Source of the DNA: Planctomycetota bacterium
GTDB taxonomy: Bacteria > Planctomycetota > Phycisphaerae > FEN-1346
NCBI GenBank assembly: GCA_026386995.1
Contig: JAPLMO010000049.1
Span: 1 to 11,365 of the forward strand
DNA length: 11,365 nt
Direction of reading: 5' to 3'
Under the pieces are notes generated by a model, which searched no databases, was not told where the DNA came from, and was given only the letters and a program-made list of their open reading frames with translations. Below are positions 5,755 to 11,365 of the stretch, in pieces; position 1 is the stretch's first letter, and each line of letters opens with the position of its first letter. The position numbers and the translations under genes were made by a program.

Positions 5755-5783
5755 TTGACGCTCACGCCGCGCGGCAGCATAAT
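5755..5783 (+). promoter_or_regulatory. ispG promoter, TTGACG-N17-CATAAT
   Basis: TTGACG at 5755-5760 and CATAAT at 5778-5783 are separated by exactly 17 nt, a near-consensus sigma70 promoter. Transcription would start about 7 nt past the -10, at 5790-5791, which is the A of the chosen ispG ATG. The -10 box overlaps the alternative ATG at 5782, which rules that start out if this promoter is used. Confidence 0.65.
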
Positions 5784-5790
5784 GCGTGGC

Positions 5791-6900
5791 ATGGAAACCA
5801 TCAGTGCTTTCGAACGGCGGAAGTCGCGCGGCATCCTGGTGGGCAGCGTGCTGGTGGGGGCGCGCGGCCCGGTGAGCATCCAGTCGATGACCAACACGCA
5901 CACCCGCGACGTCACGCGCACCCTGGATCAGATCCGGCGTCTTGCGGCGGCCGGATGCGAGATCGTCCGCGTGGCTGTCCCGGCGATACCCGACGCCGAG
6001 GCCCTGGCGGAGATCGTCCGCGGCTCCCCCCTGCCCGTCGTCGCCGACATCCACTTTTCGACCGGCATGGCGATCCGCGCCCTGGAGGCCGGGGCTGCCA
6101 AGGTGCGACTTAACCCCGGCAACATCGACGACCCGGAGGGCCTGAAGCGCGTGATCGCGCTGGCGGCCAAACTGGGCCGGCCACTCAGGTTCGGCGTAAA
6201 CTCGGGCAGCGTCCGCGGGGCGCACCGCCCCGACGACGGCAGGACGGCGGGCGCGGAGTCGAAAGACCTTGCCCACCTGATGGTCGACGTCTTGATGGAC
6301 TGGGTGCGGCAGACGGAGAAAGAAGGTTTTCGGGACCTCGTGCTCTCGGCCAAGGCGTCGGACGTGCCGACCACTATCGCGGCCTACCGGCTCCTCGCGC
6401 GGGCGTGCGACCTGCCGCTGCACCTGGGCGTGACGGCCGCCGGGCCGATGGACGAGGCGCGGACGCGGTCGGCCGTCGCCCTCGGGGCGCTTCTGGCGGA
6501 AGGCATCGGCGACACCGTGCGAGTAAGCATCACGGGCGATCCCGTCGGCGAGGTCTTCATCGCGCAGGACATCCTGGCGGAACTGGGCCTCAGGCCCTGG
6601 CGCGGCATAAGGATTCTTTCGTGCCCGACGTGCGGCCGGTGCGGCGTGGACCTCATCGCAATTGTCGAGGAACTGAAACGCCGCACCCGCGACGTGACTG
6701 CGCCGATGACGGTGGCCGTCATGGGCTGCGTCGTCAACGGGCCGGGCGAGGCGCGGGAAGCCGACCTGGGCATCGCGGCCGGCAAGGGTCACGGCGTGCT
6801 GTTCCGCCGCGGCGAGGCGGTCCGGAAGTTGGCGGAGGCGGAGTTGCTCGACGCGCTGGTCGAGGAAATCCGGACGCTGGCGGCGGATATCACCAGGTAA
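5791..6900 (+). CDS. ispG: 4-hydroxy-3-methylbut-2-enyl diphosphate synthase IspG (GcpE)
   Basis: A 369-aa enzyme of the MEP isoprenoid pathway that reductively converts MEcPP to HMBPP in the cytoplasm using a [4Fe-4S] cluster. The N-terminal TIM barrel is seen in VGARGPVSIQSMTNTHTRDV (about 19-38), ADIHFS (87-92) and LNPGN (107-111). The C-terminal cluster domain supplies SCPTCGRC with Cys278 and Cys281, and GCVVNGPGEA with Cys313 and Glu320, matching the known ligands. The length is that of the short two-domain bacterial form, without the extra domain of plant, chlamydial and Bacteroidetes enzymes. The ATG at 5791 is preferred over 5782 because the promoter -10 covers the latter; there is no Shine-Dalgarno, consistent with a leaderless message. 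Its last 11 bases overlap the end of the convergent outer-membrane gene. Confidence 0.96.
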   Translation: METISAFERRKSRGILVGSVLVGARGPVSIQSMTNTHTRDVTRTLDQIRRLAAAGCEIVRVAVPAIPDAEALAEIVRGSPLPVVADIHFSTGMAIRALEAGAAKVRLNPGNIDDPEGLKRVIALAAKLGRPLRFGVNSGSVRGAHRPDDGRTAGAESKDLAHLMVDVLMDWVRQTEKEGFRDLVLSAKASDVPTTIAAYRLLARACDLPLHLGVTAAGPMDEARTRSAVALGALLAEGIGDTVRVSITGDPVGEVFIAQDILAELGLRPWRGIRILSCPTCGRCGVDLIAIVEELKRRTRDVTAPMTVAVMGCVVNGPGEAREADLGIAAGKGHGVLFRRGEAVRKLAEAELLDALVEEIRTLAADITR

Positions 6901-8272
6901 AGACCATTTCGCCGCGAAGGAACGTGGCCACGTCGTTACGGAAGTCGGTGTAATAGTTCCCCGGAAAGAAGAACTCCACCAGGACCCTGCCCTTCATGTG
7001 CTTGGTGAACTGATAGCGGGCCTGGGTCTGGATCATCTGGCCGCGGAACTTGCCGTTCTCGCTGAAACTGCGGCGGTTGACGGCGCCGGTCATGGAGTTC
7101 TCATCGGCGAAGACCAGGAAGTAGTCGCCGACGAGTTCCAGTTTGTCGGTCGGGTTGGAGGAGACGCCCGGCCCGATGCGGTGATAGTTGGTGAACTCGT
7201 ACTTGCGGGACTCCAGGGCAAACGCGCTGGCCAGGATCTGGCTCCAGTAGTCCCAGCGGTTCCAGAGCGGGGCGAACGCCTCGTTGGTGCGGGTGTTGGG
7301 GTCGTCGCCCGACCGGAACTCGTACTGGCCGCGAATCTGGTGGTTCCACTTGTCCTTCACGAGGTAGGTCACGGCGCTGTTGAATCCGAAGGCCCGCAGG
7401 TACCGGTCATTGCGCGTCCCGAACTGGTGGGCGCCCTCGGCGCGGTACTTCCAGCGTTCGGTGATGTCGCCGGTCACGCGGCCGCCGAAGGTGTGGATGT
7501 GACCGTCGTCGCCGTTGCGGAGCCTGCGGTCGTTCTCCTTGTACATGTAGTACCCGCTGATCTCGGTGTTCTTGACTGAGCGGTTCGTCGCATAGAAGAC
7601 GAAACCTCGCTCGTCCTGCTCGATATTGGCCTGGTAGTCGGCGTGCAGCATCGGAGCCCACCAGCGCTCGCTGGTATAATGGTTGTCGATATAAATGAAA
7701 TCCAGCAGGGTCTGGACTTCCTTGATCTCCAGGGTGAACCGGGCCGCGTCGAAGAAGGTCGTGCGCGAGCCGTCGAGGGCCGTGCCGTCGTACACCAGCC
7801 ACCCGTCGCCCAGAACGATGTCCTGGCGCCCGATGGTAAACGACAGTGGCGTTCCAAGGAAGTTGGTCGCCTTCACATTCAGCGTGTCCATGAGCACCAT
7901 GCTGTGGTCGAAGTCCGGCCCGGCGGCGGGCACGCTGAAGTGCCTGCCTTCCCAGGTGATCCGCATGTTCAGGTCGATGCCCTTGGCGGGCGTCACGGTC
8001 CCCCACCAGCGCGGCCGGTACTTCTGCTGGCTGGTCTCGTGGCCGGCAATTTCCTGGTTGAGGGTGGAGTTGTTGTTCGCGTAGTCGGCGCGGAACCGCA
8101 GGTCGGCCCCCCAGGTGAACCACGGGGGGATGGTCTTGGTCTTCTCAATCCAGGCGTCGATCTCGTCGAGTTTCGTGAGGGGCTTCGGCGTCTCGGCTGC
8201 CGACGCATGCAAGACCCCGACGATCAGTACGGCCACGACCCCGAGAACCCCACCCCAAGATAGCCTGCTCAT
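6890..8272 (-). CDS. Outer-membrane beta-barrel protein, alginate-export (AlgE)-like porin
   Basis: A 460-aa secreted protein with a signal peptide (basic R3, hydrophobic 6-21, cleavage likely after ASA at 23-25 or the next Ala). The mature part alternates polar and hydrophobic residues with many aromatic girdle residues, has repeated short strands (for example PLSFTIGRQDIVLGDGWLVYDG, the usual core of the alginate-export family) and ends in EMVFTW, with the C-terminal aromatic needed for barrel insertion. Related proteins export alginate or act as general sugar or anion porins; the substrate here is unknown and no polysaccharide genes are adjacent. The 3' end overlaps ispG by 11 bp tail to tail, leaving no room for separate terminators. 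The ATG is preceded by GGAGG at a long 12-nt spacing, so the exact start is slightly uncertain. Confidence 0.85.
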   Translation of the reverse strand: MSRLSWGGVLGVVAVLIVGVLHASAAETPKPLTKLDEIDAWIEKTKTIPPWFTWGADLRFRADYANNNSTLNQEIAGHETSQQKYRPRWWGTVTPAKGIDLNMRITWEGRHFSVPAAGPDFDHSMVLMDTLNVKATNFLGTPLSFTIGRQDIVLGDGWLVYDGTALDGSRTTFFDAARFTLEIKEVQTLLDFIYIDNHYTSERWWAPMLHADYQANIEQDERGFVFYATNRSVKNTEISGYYMYKENDRRLRNGDDGHIHTFGGRVTGDITERWKYRAEGAHQFGTRNDRYLRAFGFNSAVTYLVKDKWNHQIRGQYEFRSGDDPNTRTNEAFAPLWNRWDYWSQILASAFALESRKYEFTNYHRIGPGVSSNPTDKLELVGDYFLVFADENSMTGAVNRRSFSENGKFRGQMIQTQARYQFTKHMKGRVLVEFFFPGNYYTDFRNDVATFLRGEMVFTW

Positions 8273-8303
8273 CGCTATGGCGCGCCTCCCCGCATAGTCC
8301 CAT

Positions 8304-8384
8304 CGAGGTCCCGAAAACCTCGCCCCCGGCCACGGTGTTTTGCATAACTGTGGAAAGTATGGCCACCCCTCGCCGGCGGCTCAA
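8304..8384 (-). promoter_or_regulatory. Candidate promoter and leader hairpin of the outer-membrane protein gene
   Basis: On the minus strand TTGAGC (complement of 8379-8384), a 17-nt spacer and CATACT (complement of 8356-8361) could drive the porin gene. This would give a leader of about 75 nt that includes a small hairpin CGAGGT/ACCTCG (8304-8322). The hexamers are only moderately close to consensus. Confidence 0.35.
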
Positions 8385-8475
8385 GGCAATTGTCGGCAAT
8401 GGGGAGGGTCTTAATTGATTCTTAACGCGGCGGATGGGCGACATCCCAGGGGACGCCGTGGGACGCCGAAGGTAT

Positions 8476-8558
8476 CGGGTGCCACGGTTGCGCCGTTCAG
8501 CAACCGTGCCGCCGTTCGACGCAAAACACGGCTGCAGACAGCGCAGCCGTGGCACCCG
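8476..8558. repeat. Four-arm palindrome with compensatory change between its two hairpins
   Basis: Outer arms CGGGTGCCACGGTTGCGC (8476-8493) and GCGCAGCCGTGGCACCCG (8541-8558) match over 18 bp with one transition. The local left hairpin pairs CACGGTTG with CAACCGTG (8501-8508), while the right hairpin pairs CACGGCTGC (8527-8535) with GCAGCCGTG (8543-8551). The T-A pair of the left hairpin is thus a C-G pair in the right one. It lies between the divergently arranged porin gene and tRNA-Pro, and it is the sister of the element at 1396-1473. Confidence 0.85.
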
Positions 8559-8597
8559 GTCATTCGATGGAGTGTTACGCCACGCAGCCGATGGGTC

Positions 8598-8626
8598 TTG
8601 CAAATCGCGGCCGGCGGCCCTATAAA
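8598..8626 (+). promoter_or_regulatory. tRNA-Pro promoter, TTGCAA-N17-TATAAA
   Basis: TTGCAA (8598-8603) and TATAAA (8621-8626) are 17 nt apart. A start near 8633 would leave only about 5 nt of 5' leader before the tRNA, usual for a single tRNA gene. Confidence 0.65.
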
Positions 8627-8637
8627 GTACGGCGGCT

Positions 8638-8715
8638 CGGGGCGTAGCGCAGCATGGCTAGCGCGTGTGGTTTGGGACCACAAGGTCGTGGGTTCGAATC
8701 CCACCGCCCCGACCA
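8638..8715 (+). tRNA. tRNA-Pro (anticodon UGG)
   Basis: A complete cloverleaf can be drawn by hand: acceptor CGGGGCG (8638-8644) with CGCCCCG (8705-8711), D stem GCGC/GCGC (8647-8650, 8661-8664), anticodon stem TGTGG/CCACA with loop TTTGGGA (8671-8677, anticodon TGG at 8673-8675), variable AGGTC, and T arm GTGGG-TTCGAAT-CCCAC (8688-8704). The discriminator is A and CCA (8713-8715) is encoded in the gene. Mature length is 78 nt with CCA. It decodes CCA/CCG/CCU proline codons by wobble. Confidence 0.97.
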
Positions 8716-8804
8716 GAAGCATTTACTCCGCGCCGGTGGCACAGTCACACAACGGCGCGATCATGCCAGCCCCGTAGCGCACCACGAAACACGCCGCGGT
8801 TCTC

Positions 8805-8833
8805 TTGCCGACCGGCCCGCAAACCGGTACGAT
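8805..8833 (+). promoter_or_regulatory. Radical SAM gene promoter, TTGCCG-N17-TACGAT
   Basis: TTGCCG (8805-8810) and TACGAT (8828-8833) are 17 nt apart and preceded by GCCGCGGTTCTC, a segment nearly repeated before the uvrA promoter. Transcription would start near 8840, only about 3 nt before the ATG at 8843, so the message is nearly leaderless, fitting the lack of a Shine-Dalgarno. Confidence 0.6.
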
Positions 8834-8842
8834 GGCGCGATT

Positions 8843-10630
8843 ATGACAATGCCTGCAGACAACCTGGCGGACCGCGTCTCGCGGGAACTGCTGCCTTTCG
8901 TCCAGAACCCCGCCCAGTACGTGGGCGGCGAGGTCGGCGAGATTCGCAAGCCCTGGGACTCCGTCGCCGTGCATTTCTGCCTGGCGTTCCCCGACACGTA
9001 CGCCATCGGCATGAGCCACCTCGGGTCGGCGATCCTGTACGACCTGCTGAACGCCCGCCCCGACGTGCTTTGCGAGCGAGTCTATACGCCGTGGGGCGAT
9101 GCCCAGGGCCGCATGCGCCAGGTGGGCATTCCGCTCTTTTCGTGGGAGTCGCGGCGGCCGGTCCGCGAGTTCAACATCGTCGGCGTCTCGCTCCAGTACG
9201 AGATGCTCTACACCAACGTCCTGGCGATGATCGACCTGGCGGGCATTCCGGTCTTCGCGGCCGAGCGCACCGAGAGCGACCCGCTGCTCTTGGCCGGCGG
9301 CTCGGGCGTCGATAACCCGGAGGTGATGGCCCCGTTCTTCGACCTCATGTTCCTGGGCGAGGCCGAGGACGCTCTGCCACGAGTCCTCGCGCGCTTCAAA
9401 CAATTGCGTGCGTCAGGAGCGCAGCGCAGCGAGATCATCATTGCCCTGGCCCGCGAGTTCGATTGCCTGTACGCGCCGACGCTGATCGAGCCGTCGTGGA
9501 ACGCCGACGGAACGCTGGCGGCCCTCACGCCCAAGGTCGACGGCCTGCCGCAGGCCACCGTGGCGGCCAGGGTCGCGGACCTGGAGCACGCCGCCTTCCC
9601 TGTGCGGCCGATCGTCGCCAACTCCGAGGTCGTGCACGACCGGATCAACATCGAGATCATGCGCGGCTGTCCGCGCCAGTGCCGCTTCTGCGAGTCCGGC
9701 CACACCAAGGGGCACGTGCGGTACCGCAGCCCGGAGAAGATAGTGGACCTTGCCCGCGCGGCGTACGCAAACACGGGGCTGGATGAGATTTCGCTGGCGA
9801 GCCTGTCTCCGAGCGACCACCCGCAGTTGAAGGCGATCCTGACGACGCTCGACGCGGAGTTCGCCCCGAAGGGCGTCAGCCTCAGCCTGCCGAGCCTCCG
9901 CACCAACGACCAGTTGGAACTCGTGCCGCGCCTCCTCGGCAGCGTCCGCAAAAGCGGCCTGACGATGGTGCCCGAGGCAGCCCTGCCGCGCCTGAGGCAG
10001 GTGATCGGCAAGGCCGTCCAGGACGACCACCTCTTCGCCGGGGCCCGCGAGGCGTGGGCACACGGCTGGAACCTCGTCAAACTGTACTTCATGATCGGCC
10101 TGCCAAGCGAGACCGACGAAGACGTCGTGGGCATAGCGCGGCTGGCGCGGCGGGTGAGCGAACTCAGACGCGACAGCGGCAAGGGGCCCGGCAAGGTCAA
10201 CGTGGCCGTCTCGAATTTCGTCCCGAAACCGCATACGCCGTTTCAGTTTGCGGCGATGGCGTCGGAGGAGTACCTGGCGAAGGCCCGCGAGATGCTCCGC
10301 AAGGCCATGCCCGAGGGGCGGCTGGCGCTAAGGGTCCACCGCCTCGACCGGAGCCTGCTGGAGGGCGTCATGGCGCGAGGCGACCGGCGCGTCGGCCGCG
10401 CGATCTACGAGGCGTGGCGCGCCGGCGCGAAGTTCGACGCCTGGGACGAGTGCCTGAAGATGGACACCTGGAAGGCGGGCTTTGCGGCCGCCGGGGTCGA
10501 TCCGGCTTTCTACGCGCACCGCCCGCGCGGCCGCCATGAGGTCCTCCCGTGGGACCGCGTCACGATGGGCGAGACGCGCGAGGCATTGTGGGAGGACTAC
10601 CAGAAGGCCCTGGCCGCGACGGAAGTTTGA
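8843..10630 (+). CDS. TIGR03960-type B12-binding-like radical SAM protein
   Basis: A 595-aa iron-sulfur enzyme of unknown substrate. The N-terminal part (about 1-200) resembles the cobalamin-binding-like domain of this family, with FPDTYAIGMSHLGSAILYDLLN and GGSGVDNPEVMAPFFDLMFLGEAEDALP. The radical SAM core follows with CPRQCRFC giving Cys276, Cys280 and Cys283 for the [4Fe-4S] cluster, then MVPEAALPRLRQVIGK and the strand KLYFMIGLPSETDEDV. The C-terminal FDAWDECLKMDTWKAGFAAAGVD..FYAHR..EVLPWD is typical of TIGR03960. Many relatives are fused to, or followed by, a DUF2344 (TIGR03936) partner; here the gene stops normally and uvrA comes next, so the partner is elsewhere or missing. The frame is open back through tRNA-Pro, but MTMPADNLADRV is the sensible start given the promoter. 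The function remains unknown; links to tRNA or ribosome modification have been suggested only from gene neighbourhoods. Confidence 0.92.
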   Translation: MTMPADNLADRVSRELLPFVQNPAQYVGGEVGEIRKPWDSVAVHFCLAFPDTYAIGMSHLGSAILYDLLNARPDVLCERVYTPWGDAQGRMRQVGIPLFSWESRRPVREFNIVGVSLQYEMLYTNVLAMIDLAGIPVFAAERTESDPLLLAGGSGVDNPEVMAPFFDLMFLGEAEDALPRVLARFKQLRASGAQRSEIIIALAREFDCLYAPTLIEPSWNADGTLAALTPKVDGLPQATVAARVADLEHAAFPVRPIVANSEVVHDRINIEIMRGCPRQCRFCESGHTKGHVRYRSPEKIVDLARAAYANTGLDEISLASLSPSDHPQLKAILTTLDAEFAPKGVSLSLPSLRTNDQLELVPRLLGSVRKSGLTMVPEAALPRLRQVIGKAVQDDHLFAGAREAWAHGWNLVKLYFMIGLPSETDEDVVGIARLARRVSELRRDSGKGPGKVNVAVSNFVPKPHTPFQFAAMASEEYLAKAREMLRKAMPEGRLALRVHRLDRSLLEGVMARGDRRVGRAIYEAWRAGAKFDAWDECLKMDTWKAGFAAAGVDPAFYAHRPRGRHEVLPWDRVTMGETREALWEDYQKALAATEV

Positions 10631-10717
10631 CCCTCCAGCCCGACCACCGCCGCCGACCGGCGTGCGGTCCGCCTCCACGCCTCATAGTTCGAGAAAGGTG
10701 TGGCATCAGTCCTAGTG

Positions 10718-10801
10718 GGGTGGCATGGTCACGCTGTTGCGTGACCATGTTTTCGCCCGTCGGCAGGCGCATGGTCACGCAACAGCGTGACCATGCCACC
10801 C
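10718..10801. repeat. Four-arm palindrome with 32-bp perfect outer arms
   Basis: The 32-nt arm at 10718-10749 (starting GGGTGGCATGGTCACG) is exactly complementary to 10770-10801, with a 20-nt centre. Each arm is also a hairpin, CATGGTCACG-CTGTTG-CGTGACCATG. The ends GGGTGGCATG/CATGCCACCC are shared with the element at 5679-5720. It lies between the radical SAM stop codon and the uvrA promoter; it could protect or end the upstream transcript, though no U-tract follows. Confidence 0.9.
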
Positions 10802-10835
10802 TCGTAACTGATACACCGCACAGGCCGCGGTCCTC

Positions 10836-10864
10836 TTGCGGCCCGCCCGGCGCGCAGGTAGGAT
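10836..10864 (+). promoter_or_regulatory. uvrA promoter, TTGCGG-N17-TAGGAT
   Basis: TTGCGG (10836-10841) and TAGGAT (10859-10864) are 17 nt apart, with GGCCGCGGTCCTC just upstream, closely like the radical SAM gene promoter. The expected start near 10871 gives a leader of about 36 nt carrying the Shine-Dalgarno AGGGAG (10895-10900). No SOS box is recognisable around it. Confidence 0.55.
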
Positions 10865-10906
10865 TAGGAGTTCGACCAAGCGCGAACACGCCGCAGGGAG
10901 CATGCT

Positions 10907-11365
10907 TTGACGACCGGGCCGTCCAATCAGGTTCCATCACCGGGGTGCGGGCCGGCGCCTATACCGTCCGACGGCGAGGAGTGCATCCTCGTCCAGGGCG
11001 CCCGGCAGCACAACCTGAAGAACATCACGCTGAGCATTCCGCGCGACAAGATCGTCGTCATAACGGGCCTGTCGGGCAGCGGCAAGTCGAGCCTGGCGTT
11101 CGACACCATTTACGCCGAGGGCCAGCGGCGGTACGTCGAGAGCCTCTCGGCGTACGCGCGGCAGTTCCTTGAGCAGATGGAAAAGCCGGACGTTGACGCC
11201 ATCGAGGGCCTGCCGCCCACCATCGCCATCCACCAGCGCCGGGCCGGTTTCAGCCCGCGGTCGACCGTTGCGACGGCCACGGAGATCCACGATTACCTGC
11301 GGCTGCTGTACGCCCGCGTCGGCACGGCCACGTGCCCGAAGTGCGGCCGCGAGATTCGTCCGCAG
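10907..11365 (+). CDS. uvrA: UvrA, excinuclease ABC subunit A (5' part, 153 codons, cut by window end)
   Basis: UvrA is the damage-sensing ATPase of nucleotide excision repair, working as a dimer that loads UvrB onto DNA. Seen here are the N-terminal [14 protein letters not shown] (27-40), Walker [10 protein letters not shown] (54-62), the family hallmark [36 protein letters not shown] with [22 protein letters not shown], and the first zinc-binding pair CPKC (Cys143, Cys146). The start is TTG at 10907, 6 nt after AGGGAG; no in-frame ATG exists until 11177, inside the conserved core. The reading runs open to the last base; the rest of a protein usually 900-1000 aa long lies beyond the window. 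About 25 residues precede the conserved core, longer than in E. coli and poorly conserved in appearance. Confidence 0.95.
   Translation, partial: MTTGPSNQVPSPGCGPAPIPSDGEECILVQGARQHNLKNITLSIPRDKIVVITGLSGSGKSSLAFDTIYAEGQRRYVESLSAYARQFLEQMEKPDVDAIEGLPPTIAIHQRRAGFSPRSTVATATEIHDYLRLLYARVGTATCPKCGREIRPQ

Noticed and set aside
6998..8263. Plus-strand open frames opposite the outer-membrane protein gene
   Set aside because: Low-complexity Val/Ala/Gly/Leu shadow translations; the minus frame has a signal peptide and a C-terminal aromatic beta-barrel end.
8572..8578. Second GTGTTAC as a NikR site near tRNA-Pro
   Set aside because: No paired half-site nearby and no nickel-related gene; most likely chance.
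8729..8759. Stem CGCGCCG/CGGCGCG after tRNA-Pro as an intrinsic terminator
   Set aside because: The loop is 17 nt and no T-run follows, so it does not fit a Rho-independent terminator.
8654..8842. N-terminal extension of the radical SAM frame through tRNA-Pro
   Set aside because: The first 63 codons fall in the tRNA and the promoter; family similarity begins after ATG 8843.
10631..10717. Remnant of a DUF2344 partner gene after the radical SAM gene
   Set aside because: The gap is too short and shows no recognisable DUF2344 motif.

Overview
The window is high-GC bacterial chromosome, most likely from an uncultured Gram-negative lineage. A planctomycete-like genome is my best guess, inferred from GC-rich coding style, leaderless or SD-poor starts, hairpin-rich intergenic DNA and a TIGR03960-type radical SAM protein; no phylogenetic marker here was tested. 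An alginate-export-type outer-membrane protein supports a diderm envelope.

Layout: (1) 1-1493 has no convincing gene. It holds two full copies and one deleted copy of a ~310 bp palindrome-rich tandem repeat (1-717), a heptanucleotide microsatellite, a 17-bp inverted repeat (886-958), an AT-rich island with four GATCAA repeats spaced exactly 10 bp apart between two related palindromes (1010-1237), and a four-arm palindrome (1396-1473). (2) 1494-5570, minus strand, is a nickel-uptake operon read leftward: nikR, cbiM-type S component, PDGLE small subunit, cbiQ, cbiO, then a SAM methyltransferase. NikR (138 aa) keeps all four Ni ligands, and the CbiM-type subunit keeps Met1-His2 and His67, so nickel is the predicted substrate. 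Every junction except the ATGA overlap of the first two transporter genes carries a hairpin element. (3) Divergent from nikR is ispG (plus strand), the short 369-aa form with its Fe-S ligands and a promoter placing the transcription start at the ATG. Its 3' end overlaps by 11 bp the 3' end of a convergent outer-membrane beta-barrel gene (6890-8272). (4) 8638-8715 is tRNA-Pro(UGG) with encoded CCA and its own promoter, followed by a TIGR03960-type radical SAM gene (8843-10630) and the first 153 codons of uvrA (TTG start, 10907, running off the right edge).

Functional picture: nickel enters through an ECF transporter (S component plus small subunit, T component, ATPase) repressed by NikR; no nickel enzyme lies in the window. 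ispG, tRNA-Pro, the radical SAM gene and uvrA are housekeeping-type singletons, each with a recognisable sigma70-like promoter with a 17-nt spacer.

I found no CRISPR array, prophage, transposase or obvious defence cassette. The most unusual content is the non-coding structure: repeated double-hairpin elements with compensatory changes, their placement inside the nickel operon, and the phased-repeat AT-rich island.
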